The position numbers and the translations under genes are program-made. The notes under the pieces were generated by a model. It did not search any database. It had not been told where the DNA came from and saw nothing but the letters and a program-made list of their open reading frames with translations. Of a DNA stretch of 64,000 nt, positions 46,141 to 57,227 are shown in pieces. The stretch's first letter is position 1; the number at the start of each line of letters is the position of its first letter. Origin of the DNA: Zanthoxylum bungeanum (lineage: Eukaryota; Streptophyta; Magnoliopsida; Sapindales; Rutaceae); contig SKCR01031839.1 of assembly GCA_019454045.1 (NCBI GenBank), forward strand, positions 22,148 to 86,147, written 5' to 3'.

Positions 46141-46949
46141 ATGAGATCTAACTTGATTTAAAATGACCAGGTCTCATTTGACACTACAAGATATTCTGAT
46201 TTTGGAAAACCATCAGATAAGTATAGTGGAGATAATACCTCTCTTTATTCCACCATTCACGAACCATCCCATATGCATAAACATCATACGCCTACAAAAG
46301 ATGTAAGTTTATCACCCATCACCTTGAAAATCCCATGCTACACTCCATACAGAAAGAGACAAACCATGCATGGCCCAGCCAACATACACGCCTCCATTAA
46401 CACAACCATACAAGCACAATACATGTTGGCTTTCATGACTTGCATAACCCATTTTTGGACCTACCAATCGACCATTAAACATTCAACTTGCACTTGTGTT
46501 TCATACTTTTTGTTTCTGTTCTCAGTATGCTCTTGGCACATAGGCGGGTGTGGTCATTTTGGCTTTAGGCCTTTGTCATGTTCCATGCGTTATGAAATGG
46601 AGTGCTTTGGCTTGGCTTTTTTGACTCTACATACGAGCATCTTCACTTGTAGCATGGAATGATTATATGAAAGGTCTCATTTTTGACTCGACACAAGTAG
46701 TACGTGTAGCTTTAGGAAGAAAAGAAGGGGCATGCTTCAACGAAAGTCAAAATAATAATATGCTTTCTTGGTGTATGTGGAGCATGAACACAAAGCCAAG
46801 CAACAAAACTATTCTCCATACGACAATGTGGATGGCTATCCACTTCAGGCTACATGGAAAACTCCCATCTCTCCTAGACTACTTGGAATGATTGTCAACT
46901 CCTTCAGACTAAATCAAAGGTTAGTTATCTTCTTCATGCTACATTAATT
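46141..46949. other. Unassigned interior of the 7.4-kb element
   Basis: A 129-codon frame (46273-46662) and a 74-codon frame (46667-46891) on the plus strand have no recognisable motif. No repeats of the downstream type yet. Confidence 0.4.
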
Positions 46950-48680
46950 ACACCAACTCGAGACTACATAGGGAATCTATTAACATGTCTAGTCAAATGA
47001 AAATTTTCATGGACCTCATTTGGTCCATTCGACCAACCTACATCAGGTTAGGTAGTATGAAAATTCTATGTGACTTTCATCAAAGTTCATTCTATTATAG
47101 TATCATTGACCTTATTCAAGTATTGTATAATTAGTAATGACATCGATAAGCATCAATTTCTTCCATACTACATATTAGGGTAATCATTTCCATACGTAGT
47201 ATGAAGATTATCATCCATTATAGATTTCCATAAACTCTTGAGAGCATTGGAAAAGTCTCATGAACCTTATCAGTTCCATTCGACAATAGTCTCGTGGTCA
47301 GGTAGAATGAAGATTCATTTGGACTTAGACCAAGTTCATTCGACCATAGCTTCATGGACCTTCATTAGTTTCATTCGACCATAGTCTCGGGCCTTTGTCA
47401 AGTCTAGTAGAGTGAAGATTTTTATAGACATTCATTAGGTTCATGCGATAGAGTCTCGTGAACCTTATCAGGTCCATTCGACAATAGTCTCGTGGTCAGG
47501 TAGAATGAAGATTCATTTGGACTTAGGCCAAGTTCATTCGACCATTGCCTTCTTGGACTTCCATCAACTCCATTCGACAAAACTCCATTCGACAATAGTA
47601 TCGTAGAGGTGAGAAGAGTGATGACATTGACAGATATTCTTCAGGTTCATCCTACAGTAGTCTCATGACCTTCATCAGGTCATGTAATATGAAGATTCTC
47701 ATAGATATTCATTAGGTTCATTCGACTGTACCTTGATAGATATTCATCAAGTCCATGCGACATGTCCATTCGACAGTAGTCTCGTGACCTTCATCAGGTC
47801 TTGTAGTATGAAGATTCTCATAGACATGCATTAGGTTCATTCAGCCGTAGTCTCATTGAGAGGTAGAATGAAAATTCACATATACCTTCCATCAAGTCCA
47901 TTCGACCGTAGTCTCGTAGAATAGAGGTGACATTGATGGCTTTCATCAAGTTTATCTATTTGTGGTCTCATGGACCTTCATCAGGTCTAGGAGAGTGAGT
48001 GAAGAATTCTTTGAACTTTCATAAAGTTCATTCGACCGTAGTCTCATAAATCCTCATCAAGAGAATGAGTAATAACCTTGATAGATATTCATCAAGTCCA
48101 TGCGACATGTCCATTCGACAGTAGTCTCGTGACCTTCATCAGGTCTTGTAGTATGAAGATTCACATAGATATTCATTAGGTTCATTCAACTGTGCCTTAT
48201 GGGCTTTCTCAGGTCCATTTGATAGTTCATTCGACAGTAGTATCATGGACCTTTATCAGAACTAGTAGTATGAGAAGGAAAGACTCTCATAGACCTTCTT
48301 CAGGTCTAGTAGAGTAAAGATCCTCATTGACTCATATTAGATCGTGTAGAATGAAGAATGAAGACCCCCATGGATCTTCATCATATACGGAATGTGTAGA
48401 CTCTCATGTACCTTCATCAGGTATAGTGGAATGAGTAAACTTTACTTTGACTTTCATCAGGTCGGGATGAGTAAACTCCCATATACCCCCATTAGGTATA
48501 GTGGAGTGTGTAGACTTTCTTGGACCTTCATCGGGTCATGAAGACTCTGATGTACTTTTTTCAAGTGTTGTAGAATGAAATCTTCTTAGTCTTCCATCGG
48601 ATCTAGTATCTGTAGACTCCCTTGTACCTTCATCAATATGTATGGTCGACTTGAAACATAAGACAAAGAAACATCCTCCA
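46950..48680 (+). repeat. Degenerate tandem region with GTAGTCTCGTG words
   Basis: Irregular repetition of blocks such as CATTCGACAGTAGTCTCGTG, ACCTTCATCAGGTC and GAAGATTCTCATAGAC, spaced roughly 70-150 bp. Copies are strongly diverged and often deleted in part. No coding content. Confidence 0.8.
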
Positions 48681-49540
48681 TAGCCTAGTCGACACAACAG
48701 ACGACAGGTACCAATGTTCTCCTTTCTTTACTTACCATGATTGTGGTTTTGAAATTTACAAGCAATGTCATATGGACATAGTTGAAGACATAGACTACTC
48801 CTAGTCCAGAAGACATTGAAGACTCCCCGTCGTATGAAGTGTACCCTGAACCTTCATCTGGTTCAGTCCACTGGGAACAATCCCCATGACTCATATGGAG
48901 TCAAGTTCAAGATCTGACCTTCATTTGGTCCAGAAGACATTGTAAACTCCCCTGGTCCTTTGACCCATAGTATGGGGATTATCCTGACCTTCATTTGGTC
49001 TAGAAAAATTTGAAGACTCTACTGGTCCTTGACCAGTAGTATGGAGACTGTCTTGACCTTCATCTGGTTCAGTCGATTGGGGACATCCCTCATGGCTCAT
49101 GTAGAGTCGAGTTCAGCACATGACCTTCATCTGGTCTAGAAAAATTGTGAAGACTCCCCTGGTCCTTGACCAGTAGTATGGAGATTGTCTTGACCATCAT
49201 CTGGTTCAGTCGACTGGGGACATCCCCTATGGCTCATGTAGAGTCAAGTTCAAGATCTGGTCTTCATCTGGTCCGGACGATAATTATAGACTCCCCTGGT
49301 CCTTAACCAGTAGTAAGGAGATTGTCCTGAACTTCATCTGGTTCAGTCGACTGGGGACACCCCCCATAGACTCATGTTGAGTCAAATGAAGAAATGGATT
49401 TCCCTCAGTCCATACGCCACTGTAGTGTGAATAAATTTACTCATGAACCTTCATCTAGTTTAGTCGACCGAGGACATCCTCCATAGACTCATGTCGAGTA
49501 AAAAAAAAAGACATGGACAGCATTCGGTTCAGTCGACTAA
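48680..49540 (+). repeat. About 150-bp tandem repeats, moderately regular
   Basis: Units contain GACCTTCATCTGGTC, CCCTGGTCCTTGACCAGTAG and GGTTCAGTCGACTGGGGACA. About four to five copies. Words GGTTCAGTCGAC and GTCGAGTC link them to the 69-bp array that follows. Confidence 0.85.
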
Positions 49541-49552
49541 GGGACATTCCCC

Positions 49553-51070
49553 ATGACTATTGTGGAGTCAATTGAAACTCCTGAACCTATATTCGATTCA
49601 GTCGACCAATGGACATTCCCCATGACTCTTGTGGAGTCAATTGAAACTCCTGAACCTATATTCAGTTCAGTTGACCAAGGGACATTCCCCATGACTCTTG
49701 TCGAGTCAAGTGTATCTCCTGAACCAACTTTCGGTTCAGTCGAACAAGGGACAATCCCCATGACTCTTGTCGAGTCAAGTGTATCTCCTGAACCATTTTT
49801 CGGTTCAGTCGACCAAGGGACAATCCCCGTGACTCTTGTCGAGTCAAGTAGAACTCCTGAACCAGCATTCGGTTCAGTCGACCAAGGGACATTCCCCATG
49901 ACTCTTGTCGAGTCAAGTAGAACTCCTGAACCAGCATTCGGTTCAGTCGACCAAGGGACATTCCCAATGACTCTTGTCGAGTCAAGTGTATCTCCTGAAC
50001 CAACTACCAGTTCAGTCGACCAAGGGACATTCCCCATGACTCTTGTCGAGTCAAGTAGAACTCCTGAACCAGCATTCGGTTCAGTCGACCAAGGAACATT
50101 CCCAATGACTCTTGTCGAGTCAAGTGTATCTACTGAACCAATTTTCGGTTCAGTCGACCAAGGGACAATCCCCGTGACTCTTGTCGAGTCAAGTAGAACT
50201 CATGAACCAGCATTCGGTTCAGTCGAATAAGGGACATTCCCCATGACTCTTGTCGAGTCAAGTGTATCTCATGAACCAAATTTCGGTTCAGTCGACCAAG
50301 GGACAATCCCCGTGACTCTTGTCGAGTCAAGTAGAACTTCTGAACCAGCATTCGGTTCAGTCGAACAAGGGACAATCCCCGTGACTCTTGTCGAGTCAAG
50401 TAGAACTCCTGAACCAGCATTCGGTTCAGTCGACCAAGGGACATTCCCCATGACTCTTGTCGAGTTATGTGTATCTCCTGAACCAACTACCAGTTCAGTC
50501 GACCAAGGGACATTCCCCATGACTCTTGTCGAGTCAAGTAGAACTCCTGAACCAGCATTCGGTTCAGTCGACCAAGGAACATTCCCCATGACTATTGTCA
50601 AGTCAAGTGTATCTACTGAACCAATTTTCGGTTCAGTCGACCAAGGGACAATCCCCGTGACTCTTGTCGAGTCAAGTAGAACTCCTGAACCAGCATTCGG
50701 TTCAGTCGAATAAGGGACATTCCCCATGACTCTTGTCGAGTCAAGTGTATCTCCTGAACCAACTTTCGGTTCAGTCGACCAAGGGACAATCCCCGTGACT
50801 CTTGTCGAGTCAAGTAGAACTCATGAACCAGCATTCGGTTCAGTCGAACAAGGGACATTCCCAATGACTCTTGTCGAGTTAAGTGTATCTCCTGAACCAA
50901 CTTTCGGTTCAGTCGACTAAGGGACATTCCCCATGACTCTTGTCGAGTCAAGTGTATCTCCTGAACCAACTACCAATTCAGTCGACCAAGGGACATTCCC
51001 CATGACTCTTGTCGAGTCAAGTAGAACTCCTGAACCAGCATTCGGTTCAGTCGACCAAGGAATATTCCCT
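49553..51070 (+). repeat. 69-bp tandem array, 22 copies, 483-bp higher-order period
   Basis: 22 consecutive 69-bp (23-codon) units. In the open frame each reads like MTLVESSVSPEPTFGS plus VDQGTFP, alternating with SSRTPEPAFGS forms. Each unit carries the inverted repeats GACTC-TTGTC-GAGTC and CTGAACC...GGTTCAG. Variant units recur every seven units: the CAACTACCA variant starts at 50001, 50484 and 50967, and the AATAAG variant at 50221 and 50704 (spacing 483 each). In-frame stops TAA at about 50227, 50710 and 50918 split the frame. Open stretches on both strands are a consequence of the 3-multiple unit length. Confidence 0.95.
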
Positions 51071-51280
51071 ATGAGTCAAGTCGAACCAAAGTCAAGGACT
51101 AAAACTTCCTCTCGCCAGATGACGCATGCGATATATTCCAGAACCCACGTTTTGCACATACTCTTATAAAAGGTGATACATTCTTATCACATGCTTTTAT
51201 GATCAATGTCATACGACGTAAAAGTATATACTCTCTAAGACAAAAAAAAAACTTTTTGACTTAGAGAGTAATGGACAAAC
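51071..51280 (+). other. Spacer before the 3' LTR of the 7.4-kb element
   Basis: Ends AGAGAGTAATGGACAAAC; a weak purine-rich stretch (TTAGAGAGTAATGGA) is the only candidate for a plus-strand primer. No coding content. Confidence 0.4.
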
Positions 51281-51968
51281 TGTTTGGATCAAAATTGGGC
51301 CAAGGGTAAAACCGTCTTTTACCTTAAAACCCAAAAAACACACTACATGCCAAATTTGGGCCAGGGGTAAAATTGTCTTTCCATTCGAAACCAATGTCAG
51401 ATGAGGCCCATAGACAGGGATGCTGAATACCGGAAAGCCCAAGGTAAAGCCCAACAAAACCCTTATTCCACTTGCAGATAAATGATTCATACATAAAGCC
51501 CAATCTGTACCAAACATTTCCCACTTACCCTAAACATAATCGAACTGCTCAACTTTGATCACTAAATAAAGATATCTTAGCACATTGTGGGACTTATGCC
51601 AGCTGCAAAAGTCACTCACCTTCAACTATAAATTGCAACAAAATACGAGAAACGTGGGGAAAAGCCTGACTTCTCTCTTACAGCTTCTGCTCTCTGACAC
51701 AAGCTCTCAGAGCTTAACATTTCCTAAACACTTTCTTCCGCCCTCACGGCCACCCAAAGAAGGTCAAGGTAATAGCAAACCTTGCTTTCACATTTAACAT
51801 ATTCACTGCTCATTTTATATTACTGACTTGAGCGTCGGAGTGCCCCCGGCACCCACCACACCGGTGGGTAGTCTACTCCCGCTCACTCTACCTTTATTTT
51901 GCAGGATCGCTAATGCCCCCAACCTACAAATTCTGATTGTGGATCTCAGCCGAATTCCAGCATCCACA
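51281..51968 (+). repeat. 3' LTR of the 7.4-kb element
   Basis: Begins TGTTTGGATC, ends CATCCACA, followed by duplication TACAC. Near-identical to the 5' LTR. Confidence 0.93.
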
Positions 51969-51973
51969 TACAC

Positions 51974-53144
51974 AAAGTCCGATATCGTTGTCTTCACTTC
52001 TTTATATATGTGTTGTGTTGTTTGCGCATGGGCTTAGTAAGTGTGATTAAAGGTCAGAGAGGTTAAAATCCTTTACCATGATGCTTTGCCGCGCCGGATA
52101 GTGTATGTTCGATTGGATGCGAGATGAGTTCAATCGGATATGTGAGGTCCTACATTGTGGATTTGTTTGTTTATGTATGTGTTGTATGCATCAGGTCTGG
52201 TTCCGTTCGAACGCGTTCTCGAACGATATACGAACGTGAACCTTCTGTTTACCGTTCGAATGCATTCTCGAACGCTACGCGAACGCACACACATTTTCTT
52301 GGTTTCATCATGCATCAGGTCTGGTTCCGTTCGAACGCGTTCTCGAACGCTATACGAACACGAACCTTATGTTTACCGTTCGAACGCGTTCTCGAACGCT
52401 ACGCGAACGCGAACGCGCCACACTTTCTTTGTTTTATCATGCATCAGGTTTGGTTCCGTTCGAACGCGTTCTCGAATGCTACATGAACGCGAACCTTCTG
52501 TTTACCGTTCGAATGCGTTTACGAACGCTACAAGAACGCACACCCATTGCACTGAGTCTTTTTCATCACATCACGACATGTCTATTTTAGCATATAGTTG
52601 TCTTTTTTTTTACCTTATGCATTTGTAGTACCGCTTTAGGTATCTATTTCCGTCATGCGCTTAACTGTCTTTCCTTAATATGCATGCTTGTATGAATGTT
52701 ATTTGTTCGCACTTCTGTGTCTACCAATGTGAAATTGTATGCTTTCCGTATGTCAATTTATCTGTATGCAAATTGAGACATAGATTACATGCAAATAGGC
52801 TGTATGCAAATTCGGATATGTGTAGCATGTAAATTTAGATGAATTTGTTGATGCATGCATGCGAATTTAGGGATAAATCATCCTTGGAAATATGTTGCTT
52901 AGGCTTGGTTAGATTATTGCACAAATCATTTTATTACAAGTGGCATAAGTAAGGGACCATTCTGAACCCAACGGTTTGAGGTCTTCCCTTACGAGGGGTG
53001 AGTGCGGCCTTAAATCACATTTTCCAGGTTCACACCGGGTGGCGACTCCATTATTCTCCAGTTTAGTCCCCCGCGGGCTACTCCGTACTCCAACTAGGCC
53101 GCGAGCCTAGAACAGCATGCGTCGCCCAGTTTCTGTGTCCCACA
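51974..53144 (+). repeat. Ogre-A 5' LTR, second part
   Basis: Continues the LTR after the nested element and ends CTGTGTCCCACA. Contains the GTTCGAACG array at 52195-52545, a conserved GC-rich end (CACCGGGTGGCGACTCC) and TGCATGCATGCGAA type words. Confidence 0.9.
52195..52545 (+). repeat. GTTCGAACG palindrome array in Ogre-A 5' LTR
   Basis: About six copies of CGTTCGAACGCGTTCTCGAA-type palindromes, each followed by CGCTACGCGAACGC, in units of about 64 bp grouped in pairs (about 127 bp) that start with GCATCAGGTCTGGTTC. Counterparts at 59165-59510 and, reversed, at 63070-63470. Confidence 0.9.
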
Positions 53145-53146
53145 GT

Positions 53147-53168
53147 CTAGCGACTCCACTGGGGATAG
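53147..53168 (+). promoter_or_regulatory. Ogre-A primer binding site
   Basis: CTAGCGACTCCACTGGGGAT follows the LTR end. It differs from the Ogre consensus TGGCGACTCCACTGGGG at the first bases. Confidence 0.8.
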
Positions 53169-54287
53169 AGAATCGGCCCCGAAATAATGTCTTGTAATAT
53201 TATGATTTGTGCTTTAATTAACTGTGTTTACTGTGGGTTAAAAGAGGTTTAATCGAAGGCATTTTAAGGCTAGGTAATGGTTTGGTGTCTTCCCTCATTC
53301 ACTACCTTTCTATAAGGAAAAGCTGTGAAGGCACCTAGACAATCACTTACTTGTGGCCTATTGTGATGGACTAATTTGGAAGACTCGTTGTTTATTCCTG
53401 ACACCAAGCGATAAGAGCCTCAGAGGCTATGGTACTTAAGAGAGCCTCGCTACACCCTCCCTCTGGGGAATCTATAACGGGGAATCCATTTAACAGTCAG
53501 TCACACACCATAACTCATTGGCACGTACTGTAAGGCATAAAAAAGGTGCACTCACTTGATCGCTCGAACCCTTGAGTGGGGAGACCTAGTTGTGGGCAAT
53601 CCTTCGCCAGCGAGAGTCTTTGTCTACACTCCCGCAAACCCACAAGTAGAACGGGGTTGTATGGCCTATAGCAACTATTTCCTTGTGCTTGTGGACCATC
53701 CTCATTTGATGCAGTTGGACTTCTTGTCAGAAATGCGAACTTGTTGGGCCATTTAAACTGAGACAAGTTCGTATTCTATGACAATTGGGCCAAAAGCTTC
53801 TGAAATGTTGATGGGCCACTCTATAGAAATTATCTTTGTATGCTTGTGTTTGGGAACATTGTCCTTTGGATCCATTCAGACCTTTTGTCATGAGATACGG
53901 GCTTGTTGGGCCATTTAAACTGGGACAAGAACGTATCTTATGATGATTGGGCCAAAAGCTTCTAAAACACCAATGAGCCATTATATGTTTGTTTAGGAAT
54001 ATTATCATTTGGACACGGTTGGACTTTTTGCCATGAGATGTGAACTTGTTGGGCCATTAAACTGGGACGAGTTCACTCCTATGATAGTTAGCCCAAAAGC
54101 TTCTAAAATGATGATGGGTTCGATTTGTGTGAAAATTTTAATGAGTTGATATATTCCCTGTATCGCACATATCTCATGCATCTCATGCATACATACATCA
54201 TGTTAACTCTCTTGTGTCAAAAGAGCCATTATAGATATCCGTTGGGTTAGGGAAAATGGAAGACTTGTTAAAAGGCCAATAGCAAAC
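53169..54287 (+). other. Ogre-A leader, with three repeats at 53690-54130
   Basis: About 1.1 kb without coding sequence. Three units of about 120-165 bp each carry CTTGTTGGGCCATT and AAACTGGGACAAG, which form inverted repeats with changing outer bases. Corresponding text in Ogre-B at 38240-38400. Confidence 0.7.
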
Positions 54288-55612
54288 ATGAGCGAATCAG
54301 AGAATGAATCATCCCGTATGGATCAGTTTGAGAACAGTCTCACCAAGATTACTGAACAGTTACAAGCTTGACCGCTGCTGTGGCTAATATGGCTATGCCC
54401 TGTGCTGGGGGAAATTCTGAGAATGTGAGGCGTGATGAGCCTCTGAATGGGTTGGGGGATGATATCCCCGCTTTTGATGATGATATGGCAGAGTATGCAA
54501 TAGGCAGAGTGATTGGGTCTCAGGCCGAGATACAGAAACTCTGTGATCAGATGGAGTCAGTTACCAGTAAACTGAAGGGGAAACATGAGGACTTGTTGGA
54601 TTATGAGGCATTGACCTTCGAAGAACAGCTGCCAGCTCAGTTTAAGATGTCTGATATGGCTAAGTTCAACGGGAATGGGGACCCGAGGGTCCATCTGCGG
54701 CAATATGTCTCAATGATGAGTTCATGGGCCTATCACAGCGCCAAGTCCAAAAGATGTTGGGATGTCACTCGAGGGAGCACATGTAGTATGGTATCACAGC
54801 CTTGAGAAAAAGGTTAAAGAAGATTGGAAGGAACTAGCTGATGCTTTTCTGAAGCAGTATGTCACAGACCTAGAGATTGATTTGTCACTCCGAGATCTGG
54901 AGAACACTAAGCAGAAGCCGGAGGAGAGCTTCAAGGAGTATGTAGACCGCTGGAGAGGTCAACTTTTGAAAATACAGACTCGGCCTTCAGAGAAAGACCA
55001 AATTAAGATGATTATCAAGGGTACTAAGCCCTCCATCTATGGTAAGCTGAGGAGGATGACCTCCATGATTGCGGATTTTCGATAGTTGAGGGAGACTGTC
55101 ATGGACATTGAATAAGAGGAGGCGGAAAACCGGAAGTTCTATGGCCAGAATAGAAGAACTTTTGGGGGGCTTCTGAGACCAAGCCCGCTACTGCCGAGGT
55201 CGCTACCGTCAAGAACAGGCGATTCTCCAATCTTGGTAGACCTTTGTCAAATGTGGTTGAAAAGTTGGAGGGACAAGGGCTCTTAAAACCCTTAGAGCCT
55301 AAACCACTTCCAGATCCTATACCACCCAACCTTGACCTAAGCCTGTATTGTCACTTCCATCAGAGGAGAGGCCATGAAACTGACAGCTGCACCCGCCTTA
55401 GGCATGAAATCCAAAACCTCATCAATGCCCATAAAATACCTGATCCTGAGAAAGAACAACCCAACACACATCGGAACCCCCTACCAAATTACCACTCTGT
55501 TCCACCACCCACTTACATGATCAACTCCGGCCTGCCCGAAACCTTTGTCCTCCAAACTCTCAACCAGCAGGCTTCTTGCATTGAGATAAAAGATAACAGT
55601 GAAGAACCATAG
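54288..55612 (+). pseudogene. Ogre-A gag (broken)
   Basis: Start ATG at 54288 (MSESENESSRMDQFENSLTK). TGA near 54369 and a shift break it; continuation from 54368 has a coiled-coil-like region (QAEIQKLCDQMESVTSKLKG), LDYEALTFEEQLPAQFKMSD and MAKFNGNGDPRVHLRQYVS. A shift at about 54725 leads to the Retrotrans_gag core EGAHVVWYHSLEKKVKEDW, FLKQYVTDLEIDLSLRDLEN and TRPSEKDQIKMIIKGTKP, ending with TAG at about 55083. The last part (55244-55612) has YCHFHQRRGHETDSC, a knuckle C-x2-H-x4-H-x4-C, then a proline-rich end. No pol genes follow. Same family as Ogre-B gag, but less decayed. Confidence 0.85.
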
Positions 55613-55890
55613 GGCAAGGAAGAAGGCAATGTTGCGAATGATGAAGTTATCCCTCCTAGTTTATTTGATCCTGCATTTTTAATACAGACATTGACTTAGT
55701 CTACATGTTCGAATCATTTTCTTAAATGATAATAAAGATGTTCATTTCGCTGAATCTCTTATGCAATATGAGTATATTTGAGAAAAACATTCAACTTTGG
55801 TACTATGAAATTCAGTGATGTTTAGAACACATGGAATCTTATGAAGCAACAACAGTACAGTCAGTTTCAGAAATGAATCAATATCAGCTT
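55613..55890 (+). other. Post-gag spacer in Ogre-A
   Basis: AT-rich, no coding text; leads into the tandem arrays in the place normally held by pol. Confidence 0.5.
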
Positions 55891-56140
55891 GGGGGCGAGG
55901 CCCACATTAGCATCAGTATAAGGGCTGAGGCCCACATCAGTTATAGTTTGGGGATGAGTCACAGGGCCGAGGCCCACATCAGCATCAGTTTGGGGATGAG
56001 TTCCAGGGCCGAGGCCCACATCAGTATCAGCTTGGGGGGCGATTCCACATTATCAGCAACAGTTTAGGGGCTGAGGCCCACATCAGTTTCAGTTTGGGGA
56101 CGAGTCCTAGAGGCGAGCCCACATCAACATCAGTTTGGCC
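55890..56140 (+). repeat. Tandem array with CCGAGGCCCACATCAG units
   Basis: About five units of 45-55 bp, each with GAGGCCCACATCAG and AGTTTGGGGA words. Unit length varies. Confidence 0.85.
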
Positions 56141-56300
56141 GAGTATGGCACTCCGAAAGTGGAGCATGGTTCGAAAATGGACTACTATCACATCTCGCCG
56201 AAAATGGCACTCCGAAAGTGGAGCATGGTTCGAAAATGGACTACTTTCACATCTCGCCGAAAATGGCACTCCAAAATGGAGCACGGTGTGGAAATGGACC
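56140..56300 (+). repeat. Short array with ATGGCACTCCGAAAGTGGAG units
   Basis: Two and a half units of about 68 bp; the words CCGAAAATGGCACTCC and TGGAGCA connect it with the next array. Confidence 0.85.
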
Positions 56301-56469
56301 AAGGAAGGCCTAACCCATCGGAATAAGATACATATCCATGCATACATGCATACATATCACATACATGCAATGTTTGTTTTGTGTTCGCAGGTTTGTAGCG
56401 GCAAAGACCATCATCAAATAACGGTTCAAAAATGAGCCACATTCTCGCACAACACGGTTCGAAAATGGA

Positions 56470-57060
56470 CCGCTACCACAACAGATGCCGAAAATGGCGC
56501 CCCAAAATGGAGCACACATAGCAGACGCCGAAAATGGCACTCCAAAATGGAGCACCCACAACAGATACCGAAAATGGCGTTCCAAAATGGAGCACACACA
56601 GCAAAGGCCGAAAATGGCGTTCCAAAGTGGAGGACACACAGCAAATGCCGAAAATGGCGTTCCAAAATGGAGCACACACAGCAAAGGCCGAAAATGGCGT
56701 TCCAAAATGGAGCACACCACAGGAAATGCCGGAAATGGCATTCCAAAATGGAGCACACACACAACAGATGCCGAAAATGGCGCTCCAAAATGGAGCACAC
56801 ACAGCAAGGCCGAAAATGGCGTTCCAAAGTGGAGCACACACACAGAAATACCGAAAATGGCGTTCCAAAATGGAGCACACACAGCAAAGGCCGAAAATGG
56901 CGTTCCAAAATGGAGCACACACAGCAAATGCCGGAAATGGCGTTCCAAAATGGAGCACACACACAATAGATGCCGAAAATGGATGTCGAAAATGGCGCTC
57001 TAAAATGGAGCACACACACAAAAGATGCCGAAAATGGCGCTCTAAAAATCGAGCGCATAG
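56470..57060 (+). repeat. 40-bp tandem array, about 14 copies
   Basis: Unit about 40 bp: GCCGAAAATGGCGTTCCAAA followed by ATGGAGCACACACAGCAAAG, with CA-repeat length differences. Because 40 is not a multiple of three and stops are absent, all three frames of the plus strand and all of the minus strand are open for 140-220 codons. None of these is supported as a protein. Confidence 0.93.
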
Positions 57061-57204
57061 TTCGGGAATGAACCAGGGGTCGCAGCACCTCACCACCAAA
57101 TCAACTCAACTTAACACATGGTAAGTCAAGTGGCAGCTGGCGAGCAGGTAAGTGAAAATGCATTGCATAACTTTGATAGGATTGTCACTGTTGCACATTA
57201 CACA

Positions 57205-57227
57205 AGTCCCATCAAAGTGGGGTCGAC
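57205..57227 (+). promoter_or_regulatory. Ogre-A polypurine-type tract
   Basis: AAAGTGGGGTCGAC ends right at the 3' LTR start. Confidence 0.7.

Larger units (their letters stand above)
44566..51968 (+). mobile_element. 7.4-kb coding-free LTR element (LARD-like) nested in Ogre-A LTR
   Basis: LTRs of 687 and 688 bp start TGTTTGGA and end GCATCCACA. The 5-bp duplication TACAC is at 44561-44565 and 51969-51973. I count roughly 14 differences between the LTRs, so it is a fairly young insertion. The 6-kb interior has a primer site but no gag or pol. It contains a fragment like a LINE zinc-binding end, and is otherwise dominated by tandem repeats of rising regularity toward the 3' LTR. It must have been mobilised by proteins of another element. 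Confidence 0.95.

Noticed and set aside
49553..50713. 225- and 156-codon frames as a real repeat protein
   Set aside because: Open frames result from a 69-bp unit; equally long frames exist on the opposite strand, and stops interrupt the frame at three units. No start context or other coding part.
52124..52628. Arginine-rich frames (120 and 157 codons)
   Set aside because: Translation of the GTTCGAACG palindrome array in an LTR; parallel frames appear in several phases.
56310..57124. Five long overlapping frames on both strands
   Set aside because: By-product of a stop-free 40-bp tandem repeat.
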